From positions 12,406 through 76,405 of the forward strand of contig JAEWFG010000170.1 in the NCBI GenBank assembly GCA_023388935.1: DNA of 64,000 nucleotides. Reading direction: 5' to 3'. The translations under genes and the position numbers were made by a program. The notes under the pieces were generated by a model that was not told the DNA's origin, made no database searches, and worked only from the letters and a program-made list of their open reading frames with translations. Of this stretch, positions 53,196 to 61,065 are shown piece by piece (the first letter of the stretch is position 1; each line of letters begins with the position of its first letter). Source of the DNA: Pseudomonadota bacterium (GTDB lineage Bacteria > Pseudomonadota > Alphaproteobacteria > Rhizobiales > Xanthobacteraceae).

Positions 53196-54181
53196 AAGCG
53201 GTCTGGTACGAGCAGACAGGGCCGGCCGTCGACGTCCTCACTTATGGTGAGATGCCGACGCCGGTCGCTGGTCCAGGCGAAGTGCGCATTCGCCTGGAAG
53301 CCTCCGGCGTCAACCCGGCCGATGTCGGCCGGCGCGGCGGCAGCTATCGCGCGATGGAATACCCGCGCGTGATTCCGAACAGCGACGGCGCGGGTTTCAT
53401 TGACCAGGTCGGCGACGGCGTGACGCGGTTCAAGATCGGCGATCGGGTCTGGCTATTCAACGGCCAGCGCAATGGCCGCGCTTTCGGCACGGCGGCCGAG
53501 TATATTTCGCTTGCTGAGCAGCTCGTGACGCCGCTGCCGGACAATCTCTCCTTCGCGGAGGGCGCGACGCTCGGAATCCCTGCGATGACGGCGTGGTGCG
53601 GCCTGTTCGCGGACGGACCGATCGTCGGCAAGACCGTGCTCGTCACCGGCGGCGCCGGCGCGGTCGGCCACTATGCGGTGCAGCTGGCCAAATGGGGCGG
53701 CGCGCAAGTGATCGCGACCGTCAGTTCGGCGATGAAGGGCGAGCAGGCACGGCAAGCCGGCGCCGATCTCGTGGTCAATTACAGGGATGAAGACGTCGCC
53801 GCCAAGGCGATGGCCTTCACAGGTGGATGCGGCGTCGATCGTGTCGTCGATGTCGACTTCGGCGGCAACATCGCGACCACGCTGAAGCTGATGGCGGTCA
53901 ATTCGACCATCGCGGTCTATGCCACCAACGGCAACCGCACGCCGGTTGTGCCGATGCGCGAGCTGATGGAGAAATGCATCGCGCTCCGCGCGCTGGTGCT
54001 GTTCGCGCTGCCGCCGTCACTGCTTGCAGCGGCGCAAGCCGACATCTCGAAATGGCTGGCCGCCGGCCAGCGGATCCACAATGTCGCGGCGCAGTTTGCA
54101 CTGTCGGACACGGCCCAGGCCCATCTCGCCGTCGAGAAGGGCGACAAGCTCGGCACCGTGATCGTCGACTGCGCGCGATAA
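53192..54181 (+). CDS. NADPH:quinone reductase (zeta-crystallin-type MDR protein)
   Basis: A 329-residue zinc-independent medium-chain reductase of the quinone oxidoreductase family. The N-terminal domain contains GVNPADVGRRGGSY, and the cofactor fold VLVTGGAGAVGHYAVQLAKWGGA is at about residues 149-170. No zinc ligands are seen. It probably reduces quinones or enones with NADPH, often in oxidative or aromatic stress. Its start overlaps a leader-like frame and a 25-bp inverted repeat, which suggests translational control. It converges with the DUF3775 gene. Confidence 0.87.
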   Translation: MKAVWYEQTGPAVDVLTYGEMPTPVAGPGEVRIRLEASGVNPADVGRRGGSYRAMEYPRVIPNSDGAGFIDQVGDGVTRFKIGDRVWLFNGQRNGRAFGTAAEYISLAEQLVTPLPDNLSFAEGATLGIPAMTAWCGLFADGPIVGKTVLVTGGAGAVGHYAVQLAKWGGAQVIATVSSAMKGEQARQAGADLVVNYRDEDVAAKAMAFTGGCGVDRVVDVDFGGNIATTLKLMAVNSTIAVYATNGNRTPVVPMRELMEKCIALRALVLFALPPSLLAAAQADISKWLAAGQRIHNVAAQFALSDTAQAHLAVEKGDKLGTVIVDCAR

Positions 54182-54184
54182 GCG

Positions 54185-54616
54185 TCAGGAAACCGGCGTC
54201 GTCCGCTCGCCGGTCCAGTCGATGCCGAGTTCGTCGAGACCGTCGGCCAACAGATCGCCCAGCATCGGCTCGCCCAGGAGATATTGCACCGTTTCGCGCC
54301 GGGGTTTCTTGTATTCGCCGCGCGCCTCGAGGGCACGGGCACGCAGGTCGTTCCATTCGTCGACCGTGCCGTCGCCACGGCCGAGCCACATCAATGTCAC
54401 GAGATCGAGCTGCTCGTCCTCGTTCAGCGCCCCGATGAAGCCGGTCAACTCGCTTGCGACCGGATCGGAATTGGTGTCCTCCAGAACATCGATCTCGTCG
54501 TCATCGGAGGGATTCGAGCCGGAGTCGGGATCGGAGGCCTCTTCCTTGACGTCGAATTCACGCACCTTTTCGATGATGAAGGCGACCTTCTCGGCGGAAA
54601 TTGCAAGCTCTGGCAT
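54185..54616 (-). CDS. DUF3775 domain-containing protein
   Basis: A 143-residue protein of the DUF3775 family: LTGFIGALNEDEQLDLVTLMWLGRGDGTVDEWNDL (about residues 56-90), then a helical end with YLLGEPMLGDLLADGLDELG. The first 50 residues contain an acidic stretch (EEASDPDSGSNPSDDDEIDVLED). No enzymatic function is known; the protein is acidic and cytoplasmic. Start at ATG 54616 with GAGGGAG; the frame extends to 54724 but without a site. It is divergent from the MBL-fold hydrolase gene. Confidence 0.85.
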   Translation of the reverse strand: MPELAISAEKVAFIIEKVREFDVKEEASDPDSGSNPSDDDEIDVLEDTNSDPVASELTGFIGALNEDEQLDLVTLMWLGRGDGTVDEWNDLRARALEARGEYKKPRRETVQYLLGEPMLGDLLADGLDELGIDWTGERTTPVS

Positions 54617-54760
54617 CGCTCCCTCGTTCAGCTGTCTCTCTATCCGTCCATCTGTCCTGGGGTTCCCCGATAACGCGGCATCGCACCGGATGATCCATTG
54701 CGCTCGCGGACGGAAAGTGCGCATGTTCGGGCGCTAAGCAAGAACATGGGGACACGCCGC

Positions 54761-55609
54761 ATGCAGTGGAAGGTCGGCAAGGTCAAAATCACCAAGGTGG
54801 TGGAATTGGAGACGGTCGGCTCGACCCGCTTCATCCTGCCCTTGGCGAGCAACGAAGAAATCCAGAAACTGCCCTGGCTGATCCCGCACTTCGCCACCGA
54901 AGAGGGCCGGCTGAAAATGTCGATCCATTCGCTGGTGGTGGAGACGCCGTCGCGCCGGATCGTGGTCGATACCGGCCTCGGCAACGACAAGCAGGGCCGC
55001 AACGTCCCGACCTGGAACAACCGCACCACGCCGTTCCTGGAAACCATGACGGCAGCGGGCTTCGCCCCCGACAGCATCGACACCGTTCTGTGCACGCATC
55101 TTCACGTCGACCATGTCGGCTGGAATACGAAGCTTGTCGGCGGCAAATGGGCACCGACTTTCCCCAAGGCGCGCTATGTCTTCGGCAGGACCGAATACGA
55201 GCACTGGCGCGACCATTCGACCGAGCCGGACAAGCAGGCGGTGTTTGACGATTCGGTGAAGCCGATCGTCGAGGCCGACCGCGCCGATTTGATCCCGAGC
55301 GACCATCGGCTGTCCGACGAAATCAGCATGATCCCGACCCCGGGCCACAGCCCCGGCCATATGAGCATCCTCATCCAATCGGACGGCGAACAGGGCTTGC
55401 TCACCGGCGACGTTGCCCATCATCCCTGCCAGATGGCGCATCTTGGCTGGTCCTCGACCGCGGATTCCGACCAGACCCAATCGGCCACGACGCGGCGCGA
55501 ACTGTTCGGCCGCTTTGCCGACACGCCGACGCTGGTGATCGGCGGGCATTTTTCGGCCGGGCATATCAAGCGGCAGGGCGATGCGTTCAAGTTTGTGGCA
55601 CTGGGATGA
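54761..55609 (+). CDS. MBL-fold metallo-hydrolase (quorum-quenching-lactonase-like group), paralogue 1
   Basis: A 282-residue metallo-beta-lactamase-fold protein. The metal motif is THLHVDHVGWNTK (about residues 107-119: HxHxDH), further ligands in TPGHSPGHMSIL, DVAHH and GGHFSAGH. MBL-fold hydrolases of this type act on lactones, thioesters or phosphate esters. It is closely similar to the protein at 57521 (both HLHVDHVGWNT, then G(K/R)W.PTFPKARYVF). Start at ATG 54761 with GGGGA upstream, which aligns with the start of that paralogue; ATG 54746 is the alternative. Confidence 0.85.
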   Translation: MQWKVGKVKITKVVELETVGSTRFILPLASNEEIQKLPWLIPHFATEEGRLKMSIHSLVVETPSRRIVVDTGLGNDKQGRNVPTWNNRTTPFLETMTAAGFAPDSIDTVLCTHLHVDHVGWNTKLVGGKWAPTFPKARYVFGRTEYEHWRDHSTEPDKQAVFDDSVKPIVEADRADLIPSDHRLSDEISMIPTPGHSPGHMSILIQSDGEQGLLTGDVAHHPCQMAHLGWSSTADSDQTQSATTRRELFGRFADTPTLVIGGHFSAGHIKRQGDAFKFVALG

Positions 55610-55611
55610 TC

Positions 55612-55746
55612 TCGTGCCCCGGATGCTGCGCAGCGCGAAGCGGTGCGCTGCTAAGCCGGGGCCCATGCTGCGCCAAACTGGGTTACAGCGATCTGGATCC
55701 CGGCTCTGCGGAGCAGCGTTGCACGCTGCACCGCGTCCGGGACACG
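55612..55746. repeat. Palindromic intergenic repeat, family C copy 2
   Basis: GTGCCCCGGATGCTGCGCAG on the left and CACCGCGTCCGGGACACGG on the right, with AGCCGGGGCCC / GATCCCGGCTCTGC in the middle; the same pattern as 6752-6865. Confidence 0.7.
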
Positions 55747-55863
55747 GAGGCACCTCCCGAATTGAGAAGTCTGCAATGCGCCTCATTTTGAGCGGTTGAA
55801 TTTCCCGCCGCCCTGTTCCATGAAGCTATTTAACTGATCGGTCCATCCTAGGGAGAAACGAGA

Positions 55864-56706
55864 ATGAAGCTTGTTCGTTATGGCGAAAAGGGTGCGGAGA
55901 AGCCCGGCCTGATCGACAAATCCGGCCAGTTGCGCGACCTGTCGGCGCATGTGAAGGACCTCACCGGCGAAGCCTATTCACCGGAGTCGCTGAAGAAGCT
56001 GGCGGGCCTTGATCCCGCCTCGCTGCCCGCCGTCTCCGGCAAGCCGCGGTTCGGCGCGCCGGTCACCGGCATCTCGAAATTCGTCGCCATCGGCCTCAAC
56101 TACAGCGACCATGCCAAGGAGACGGGCGCTGCGATCCCGACCGAGCCGATCATCTTCCTGAAGGCGAACACCTCCCTCTCCGGTCCGAACGACGCCGTCG
56201 AGAAGCCGCGCGGTTCGACCAAGCTCGACTGGGAAGTCGAGATCGCCGCGATCATCGGCACCCGCGCCAAGTATGTCTCGGAAGCTGACGCGCTGAACTA
56301 CGTCGCCGGCTATTGCGTCTGCAACGACGTCTCCGAGCGCAACTTCCAGACCGAGCGCCTGGGCCAGTGGACCAAGGGCAAGTCGCACGACACGTTCGGC
56401 CCGGTCGGCCCGTGGCTCGCCACCAAGGACGAAATCAAGGACGTGCAGAACCTGTCGATGTGGCTCGACGTCAACGGCCAGCGCCGGCAGACCGGCTCGA
56501 CCAAGACCATGATCTTCTCCATGGCCAAGTGCATCTCCTACGTCTCGCAGTTCATGACCTTGCTGCCCGGCGACATCGTCACCACGGGCACGCCGCCCGG
56601 CGTCGGTCTCGGCATGAAGCCGCCGACGTTCCTCAATGTCGGCGACGTCATCACCCTCGGCATTGAAGGCCTCGGCGAGCAGCGCCAGGAGATCGTCGGG
56701 GCGTAA
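55864..56706 (+). CDS. Fumarylacetoacetate hydrolase family protein (ureidoglycolate lyase type)
   Basis: A 280-residue FAH-fold enzyme. The N-terminal strand starts MKLVRYGEKGAEKPGLIDKSG; the catalytic core has FVAIGLNYSDHAKET, the metal-binding EVEIAAIIG (a Glu pair, with TKLDWEVE) and NDVSERNFQ. Members cleave C-C bonds in acylpyruvates, hydrolyse ureidoglycolate, or decarboxylate oxaloacetate with Mg2+; which one applies here is open. It stands between the two MBL-fold paralogues, in the same direction as the GST and the second MBL protein. Confidence 0.87.
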   Translation: MKLVRYGEKGAEKPGLIDKSGQLRDLSAHVKDLTGEAYSPESLKKLAGLDPASLPAVSGKPRFGAPVTGISKFVAIGLNYSDHAKETGAAIPTEPIIFLKANTSLSGPNDAVEKPRGSTKLDWEVEIAAIIGTRAKYVSEADALNYVAGYCVCNDVSERNFQTERLGQWTKGKSHDTFGPVGPWLATKDEIKDVQNLSMWLDVNGQRRQTGSTKTMIFSMAKCISYVSQFMTLLPGDIVTTGTPPGVGLGMKPPTFLNVGDVITLGIEGLGEQRQEIVGA

Positions 56707-56712
56707 GGTCTC

Positions 56713-56872
56713 CGTCCTCATCCTGAGGAGCGCGCAACGCGCGCGTCTCGAAGGATGCGCCAAGAACACAGCCACCCGACGGTCGCGCCGGGTGAAGAGA
56801 GAGAACACCTCCCGTTGCCCATCCTTCGAGACGCGCGCCAAGGGGCGCGCTCCTCAGGATGAGGACCGTCTG
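56713..56872. repeat. Palindromic intergenic repeat, family F
   Basis: CCGTCCTCATCCTGAGGAGC, CGCGCGTCTCGAAGGATG on the left and the mirrored CATCCTTCGAGACGCGCG, GCTCCTCAGGATGAGGAC on the right, around about 60 bases. It lies between the FAH and GST genes. Confidence 0.78.
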
Positions 56873-56893
56873 TCTGGATAGAGGTTATTTCAA

Positions 56894-57505
56894 ATGAAGC
56901 TCACCTTCTCCCCCGCCTCGCCCTTCGCCCGCAAGGTTCGCATCGCCGCGATCGAGCTCGGGCTGATCGACAAGATCGAATTCACGCCGGCAACGGTCGC
57001 GCCGGGCACGGCCAACGAGGACTATTCGCGCATCACGCCGCTGAAGAAGCTGCCGGTGCTGATCACCAATGATGGCGACGTGATCCTGGACTCCTACGTC
57101 ATCGTTGAATATCTCAACGAAATGGCCGGCGGCAGCCTGATTCCGGAATATGGTCCGCGGCGCTGGAAGGCCAAGACCAATCATTCGCTGATCAACGGCA
57201 TGCTCGATTCCATGTTGCTGTGCCGCTACGAGAAGATGGTGCGGCCGCAGGGCCTGCAATGGCAGGCGTGGTCCGACGATCACTGGAACCGGGCCTGGAC
57301 CGGCATGGCGCGCTTCGAGAACATGCCCGAAGTTTTGAACGGCCCGTTCGACATCTCGCAGATCAGCCTCGTTTGTGTGCTCGGCTATGCCGATTTCCGC
57401 TTCGCCGATTGCGGCTGGCGCAAGGCCTATCCGAAGCTCGACGCCTTCCATCAGAAGATGCTGGAGCGGCCCTCCGTGAAAATCTCGGTGCCGCCTGCTG
57501 CATAA
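56894..57505 (+). CDS. Glutathione S-transferase family protein
   Basis: A 203-residue GST. The N-terminal domain opens MKLTFSPASPFARKVRIAAIE (the Ser/Cys of SPFARKV is the usual active-site region), then KLPVLITNDGDVILDSYVIVEYLNE (about residues 54-78) with the cis-Pro and glutathione-binding D-S pair. A helical C-terminal domain follows. It lies between the FAH and the second MBL-fold gene, 16 bases from the latter, and probably belongs to that catabolic or detoxification operon. Confidence 0.87.
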   Translation: MKLTFSPASPFARKVRIAAIELGLIDKIEFTPATVAPGTANEDYSRITPLKKLPVLITNDGDVILDSYVIVEYLNEMAGGSLIPEYGPRRWKAKTNHSLINGMLDSMLLCRYEKMVRPQGLQWQAWSDDHWNRAWTGMARFENMPEVLNGPFDISQISLVCVLGYADFRFADCGWRKAYPKLDAFHQKMLERPSVKISVPPAA

Positions 57506-57520
57506 ATCCCGGGAGTTCTC

Positions 57521-58390
57521 ATGAGCCTGAAATACTCGGTCGGCGATCTCACCATCCATCGCGTCATCGAGCAGGAAACCTCGTTCGTGCCGGCGCTGGA
57601 CATGCTGCCCGGACTGACGGCCGAGGTGCTGGCCGAGAACCGGGCGTGGATGCGGGAGGCCAAGGCGCTGGATGACCAGGACGTGTTGCTCCTGTGCTTC
57701 CAGTCCTATGTGGTGAAGACGCCGCACCACACCATCCTGATCGACAGCTGCATCGGCAACGACAAGACGCGGCCGCAGCGGCCGAAATGGAACATGAAGA
57801 CCGACGACACCTATCTGCGTGCGCTGGGCGCCGCCGGCGTCTCGGTCGACGACATCGACTTCGTGATGTGCACGCATCTGCATGTCGATCACGTCGGCTG
57901 GAACACACGGCTTGAGAACGGCCGTTGGGTGCCGACTTTCCCCAAGGCGCGCTACGTCTTCGCCAAGCAGGAATTCGACTACTGGTCCGAGCAGAACGCG
58001 AAGGCGGAGGTGCCGCCCTTCGCCGACAGCGTGCTGCCGGTGGTCGAGGCCAAGCGCCACGAGATCGTCGGCAACGACCATCAGATCGGCGATCACGTCC
58101 GCATCCTGCCGACACCGGGCCATACGCCTGGGCATGTCGCGTTCACGATGGGGCGCGGCAAGGACGATGCGGTGTTCTTCGGCGACCTCATGCATTCGCC
58201 GCTGCAGACGCTCTATCCGGAGCTGTCGATCAAGTTCGACGTCGATCCGGCCGCGGCGGCAAAAACACGCCGCAGTTTCCTGGAACGCTATTGCGACACC
58301 GACACGCTGTGCTGCACGGCGCATTTCCCCTCGCCGTCGGTCGGCAAGATCAGGCGCAAGGGCAACGCGTTCGTCTGCGCGGCGGTGTAG
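57521..58390 (+). CDS. MBL-fold metallo-hydrolase, paralogue 2
   Basis: A 289-residue MBL-fold protein: CTHLHVDHVGWNTRL (about residues 116-130), TPGHTPGHVAFT and FGDLMHSPLQ provide the metal ligands. It is a paralogue of the protein at 54761, and both are separated by FAH and GST genes. It follows the GST by 16 bases (GGGAG before the ATG). Likely activity is hydrolysis of a lactone, thioester or arylsulfate-like ester; the family assignment does not decide this. Confidence 0.85.
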   Translation: MSLKYSVGDLTIHRVIEQETSFVPALDMLPGLTAEVLAENRAWMREAKALDDQDVLLLCFQSYVVKTPHHTILIDSCIGNDKTRPQRPKWNMKTDDTYLRALGAAGVSVDDIDFVMCTHLHVDHVGWNTRLENGRWVPTFPKARYVFAKQEFDYWSEQNAKAEVPPFADSVLPVVEAKRHEIVGNDHQIGDHVRILPTPGHTPGHVAFTMGRGKDDAVFFGDLMHSPLQTLYPELSIKFDVDPAAAAKTRRSFLERYCDTDTLCCTAHFPSPSVGKIRRKGNAFVCAAV

Positions 58391-58403
58391 TCGGAAACGC
58401 TGG

Positions 58404-58495
58404 CATGGTGGGCAAACCGAAGCGTGCCCACCATGCCAGGCGTGTTGCGAAAGAGTGGTGGGCACGGCGCGCGAAGCGCACCTTTGCCCACCCGA
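58404..58495. repeat. Palindromic intergenic repeat, family G
   Basis: CATGGTGGGCAAACCGAAGC and GTGCCCACCATG form one hairpin, GTGGTGGGCACGGCGCGCGA and GCACCTTTGCCCAC a second. It separates the MBL-fold and epoxide hydrolase genes. Confidence 0.7.
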
Positions 58496-58526
58496 TTCCG
58501 TCCAACCCCGGCTCACGGAGGACACG

Positions 58527-59678
58527 ATGACAGCGCTCCCCGACATCCCCCTCCCCGCCGGAATCCGCTCGCGTTACGTTGACGGCATCAACGGCTTGCG
58601 CATGCATGTGCTGGAGGCCGGCTTCGAGACGAAGGGGCGGCCCTGCATTCTGTTGCTGCACGGTTTTCCTGAGCTCGCCTTCTCCTGGCGCAAGGTGATG
58701 CTGGCCCTCGCTGCAGCCGGCTATCACGTGATCGCGCCGGACCAGCGCGGCTATGGTCGCACGACGGGATGGAGCGCCGATTACGACGCCGATCTCAAGC
58801 CTTTCTCGCTTTTCAACCTGGTGCGTGATGTGCTCGGGCTGGTGTCCGCGTTCGGCCACAGGGAGGTCGATCTGGTCGGACATGATTTCGGCAGTCCGGT
58901 CGCGGCCTGGTGCGCGCTGATCCGGCCTGACGTGTTCCGCTCGGTGACGATGATGAGCGCGCCGTTCGGCGGCCCGCCGCCGCTGCCGTTCAACACAGTC
59001 GACGCGCCGGCGAAACCACCGGCCGAGGATGCCGTGCATCGCGAGCTCGCCGCGCTGCCGCGCCCGCGAAAGCACTATCATTGGTACTATTCGACACGCG
59101 CGGCCAACGCCGACATGCATCGCGCACCGCAGGGCGTGCATGATTTCCTGCGCGCCTACTACCATCACAAGAGCGCGGACTGGATCGACAACAAGCCATA
59201 TCCGCTCAAATCGTGGTCGGCGAACGAGCTGGCGAAGCTGCCGACCTACTATGTGATGGACGCCGGCGAGACCATGCCCGAGACGGTCGCAAAGGAGATG
59301 CCATCGCCGGCCGCGATCGCCGCCAATCGATGGCTGCCGGACAGCGAGCTTGCGTACTACAGCGCCGAATACGGCCGCACCGGATTCCAGGGCGGCCTGC
59401 AATGGTACCGCTACGGCACATCGGGCGCTCTCAATAGCGAAATGCAATTGTTCGCCGGCCGTAGCATCGACGTGCCGTCCTGCTTCATCTCAGGCAAGCA
59501 GGATTGGGGCACTTACCAGCGCCCCGGCGTATTCGAGACGATGCAAACAAACGCGTGCACGAAGATGCTCAGTTGCCATCTCATCGACGATGCCGGCCAT
59601 TGGGTGCAGCAGGAGCAGCCGGCCGAGGTCAGCCGGTTGCTCATCGATTTCCTGCAACAGGCCGCGCGGCAAGCGTAA
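58527..59678 (+). CDS. Alpha/beta-fold epoxide hydrolase
   Basis: A 383-residue hydrolase of the epoxide hydrolase group. The oxyanion region is LLHGFPELAFSW (about residues 45-56), the nucleophile Asp is in GHDFGSPVA (about 113-121) and the catalytic His in DDAGHWVQQEQP near the C-terminus. A lid of about 150 residues contains the tyrosine-rich HYHWYYST. It turns an epoxide into a diol and could act with the neighbouring GST and hydrolases in detoxification or aromatic catabolism. Start at ATG 58527, with GGAG at 58518-58521. Confidence 0.87.
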   Translation: MTALPDIPLPAGIRSRYVDGINGLRMHVLEAGFETKGRPCILLLHGFPELAFSWRKVMLALAAAGYHVIAPDQRGYGRTTGWSADYDADLKPFSLFNLVRDVLGLVSAFGHREVDLVGHDFGSPVAAWCALIRPDVFRSVTMMSAPFGGPPPLPFNTVDAPAKPPAEDAVHRELAALPRPRKHYHWYYSTRAANADMHRAPQGVHDFLRAYYHHKSADWIDNKPYPLKSWSANELAKLPTYYVMDAGETMPETVAKEMPSPAAIAANRWLPDSELAYYSAEYGRTGFQGGLQWYRYGTSGALNSEMQLFAGRSIDVPSCFISGKQDWGTYQRPGVFETMQTNACTKMLSCHLIDDAGHWVQQEQPAEVSRLLIDFLQQAARQA

Positions 59679-59695
59679 CGCTGCGCCACAGGGCA

Positions 59696-59720
59696 GGAAC
59701 GTTCCTCACTGCGACGCGTT
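59696..59720 (+). promoter_or_regulatory. Candidate EcfG (general stress sigma factor) promoter
   Basis: GGAAC (59696-59700), 16 bases, CGTT (59717-59720), exactly the alphaproteobacterial EcfG form GGAAC-N16/17-CGTT. It is 41 bases before the ATG of the histidine-rich protein. The palindrome AGGAACGTTCCT (59695-59706) overlaps it. Confidence 0.6.
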
Positions 59721-59760
59721 GCCGCTTTTGGGCAATGCGCGCACAGGAGGAGATTCCCTG

Positions 59761-60129
59761 ATGGAGAAGAAGATCGCCGGATTGTTGGGAGCGGTGGCGG
59801 CGCTCGGCACATTGGCCGGCGCGCAGGCTACGTCGGCGCCGTCAGACGTGCTGAAGGCAAATTCCTATGCGGATTTGCTCGAACCCATTCCGAACGCGGC
59901 ACGTACGCTGCAAGCGCTCGAAGAGCAAGCTGCTGCCAAGCCGGCCGAAGCCAATGTACAGGTAGCCCAATTCTACTACCACCATCACCACCATCATCAT
60001 CACGGCTACTGGCACCATCACCATCATCATGGCTATTGGCGCGGCGGTGTCGTTGTGGTTCCGCGCCGGCGGTATCACCACCATCACCACCATCATCACC
60101 ACCACAGTGCTTACTATTACCGGTATTGA
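59761..60129 (+). CDS. Histidine-rich exported protein
   Basis: A 122-residue protein. An N-terminal signal peptide (MEKKIAGLLGAVAALGTLAGAQA) is followed by a short helical part (DVLKANSYADLLEPIPNAARTLQALEEQ) and a C-terminal half with three histidine runs (8, 6 and 10 residues) separated by GYW motifs, 24 histidines in about 45 residues. It should bind divalent metals such as Ni, Zn or Cu in the periplasm. I know of similar short histidine-rich proteins in Bradyrhizobium but no experimental function. The EcfG-type promoter suggests stress induction. No metal transporter gene is adjacent. Confidence 0.72.
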   Translation: MEKKIAGLLGAVAALGTLAGAQATSAPSDVLKANSYADLLEPIPNAARTLQALEEQAAAKPAEANVQVAQFYYHHHHHHHHGYWHHHHHHGYWRGGVVVVPRRRYHHHHHHHHHHSAYYYRY

Positions 60130-60189
60130 TGAACGGACGAGTCAATTGATGAAGTGCCGGGCGCTCGCGTCCGGCGCTCTCGTCGAGCC

Positions 60190-60912
60190 TCAGCCCTGCC
60201 TCGTCTTTTCCTTGGCGGCACGATGCAGGTGCCGGTACGTGCCGTCAAACACGGTGTCGGTGGTTGACGTCCATTCAGTGCCGGCCGCGAGCGCGGGACG
60301 GTTGGCATAGATGCGGCGCGACTGGAGTTCGCGCTCGGCCGCCTCCTCCTCGCTCATCGGCTCTAATTCGAACTTCGCGTCTTCGGGGATGACGATGATC
60401 TGGGCGAACGGTTCGCCCGGCCGAAAGATGTGCGTGCGTCCCTCAGCAGGCGACTTGAAGACACAGAAGAAAATCATCGGCCACCAGTTGCGGATCAAGG
60501 CCGGCACGGCAATCGGCACGGTGTCCGTACGATCGACGTAGAAACGCGGATGCGGTTCGGTGCGGATCGCCATGCCCTTCTCGACCTTGAGGTCGAGCAG
60601 GAGTTGATAGGTATAGAAGCCGTCGCCGAAGTTGCGAAACGGCGGCCACTGCAGGCCTTCCTCGGGCGCCGGTCCCCAATCACCTTGCAGTATCAACTGA
60701 CCGTCTTTGGTGCTGACGTGCAGTTCGTTGTCGTAGGGATAGAACAGTTCGATGCCATACTGGGCTCCCTCCGAGAACGGCACGCAGTGCCAGACTTGCT
60801 CGTGAGAACCATTCGCGCGCGGCTCGCGCGTTCCGGCCCAGCCGGGAATCTCAAGCTTGGTCCGCCGCGGGGCCAGGCGCGGCGCGTTGAAGCGGTATTT
60901 GACCTTGTCCAC
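60190..60912 (-). CDS. Hypothetical protein (DUF6065-like layout)
   Basis: A 240-residue soluble protein with no recognised motifs. It is rich in aromatic residues (WHCVPFSEGAQYGIELFYPYD; WPPFRNFGDGFYTYQLLLDL; NWWPMIFFCVFKSP), and the pattern HVSTKDGQLIL, PHPRFYVDR and RPGEPFAQIIVIPED recalls DUF6065 proteins, though I cannot confirm it. The GTG at 60912 was chosen because GGGGAGGG lies just upstream; an ATG at 60930 is an alternative. An EcfG-type promoter (60948-60973) precedes it, so it is probably a stress-response gene. Confidence 0.6.
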   Translation of the reverse strand: MDKVKYRFNAPRLAPRRTKLEIPGWAGTREPRANGSHEQVWHCVPFSEGAQYGIELFYPYDNELHVSTKDGQLILQGDWGPAPEEGLQWPPFRNFGDGFYTYQLLLDLKVEKGMAIRTEPHPRFYVDRTDTVPIAVPALIRNWWPMIFFCVFKSPAEGRTHIFRPGEPFAQIIVIPEDAKFELEPMSEEEAAERELQSRRIYANRPALAAGTEWTSTTDTVFDGTYRHLHRAAKEKTRQG

Positions 60913-60947
60913 GGCACCCTCCCCGCGCATCTGCGCGCGGTATGTCG

Positions 60948-60973
60948 AACGACCGTTCCCTGGCTTCGGTTCC
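60948..60973 (-). promoter_or_regulatory. Candidate EcfG promoter before the hypothetical gene
   Basis: On the minus strand GGAAC (60973-60969), 17 bases, CGTT (60951-60948), the EcfG consensus form. It starts 36 bases upstream of the GTG at 60912. Together with 59696-59720, both flanking stress-type genes have one. Confidence 0.6.
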
Positions 60974-61000
60974 TTCCAACTGCCGGGCTTGGGATGCGAA

Positions 61001-61029
61001 TTGACCTCCCATAGTGGATACTCTATCTA
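61001..61029 (+). promoter_or_regulatory. Sigma70-type promoter of mbfA
   Basis: TTGACC (61001-61006), 17-base spacer, TATCTA (61024-61029). Transcription would start near 61036, inside the Irr-type box. Confidence 0.55.
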
Positions 61030-61031
61030 AC

Positions 61032-61046
61032 TTAGAATCATTCTAA
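61032..61046. promoter_or_regulatory. Irr-box (ICE-like) inverted repeat TTAGAA-TCA-TTCTAA
   Basis: Perfect 6-bp arms around TCA, 20 bases upstream of the mbfA start and over the predicted transcription start. Irr of rhizobia binds ICE boxes of this TTTAGAA-like form and represses mbfA in low iron (family knowledge). Confidence 0.7.
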
Positions 61047-61065
61047 ATGATGTGGCAGGACCGTC

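Noticed and set aside
54698..54760. Longer N-terminus for the MBL-fold protein (from ATG 54698 or 54746)
   Set aside because: The paralogue at 57521 starts at the position equivalent to 54761; added residues look random.
59970..60120. Short repeated CAC/CAT triplets resembling a tandem repeat or CRISPR-like array
   Set aside because: They encode the histidine runs of an exported protein; no spacers or conserved repeats of array length.
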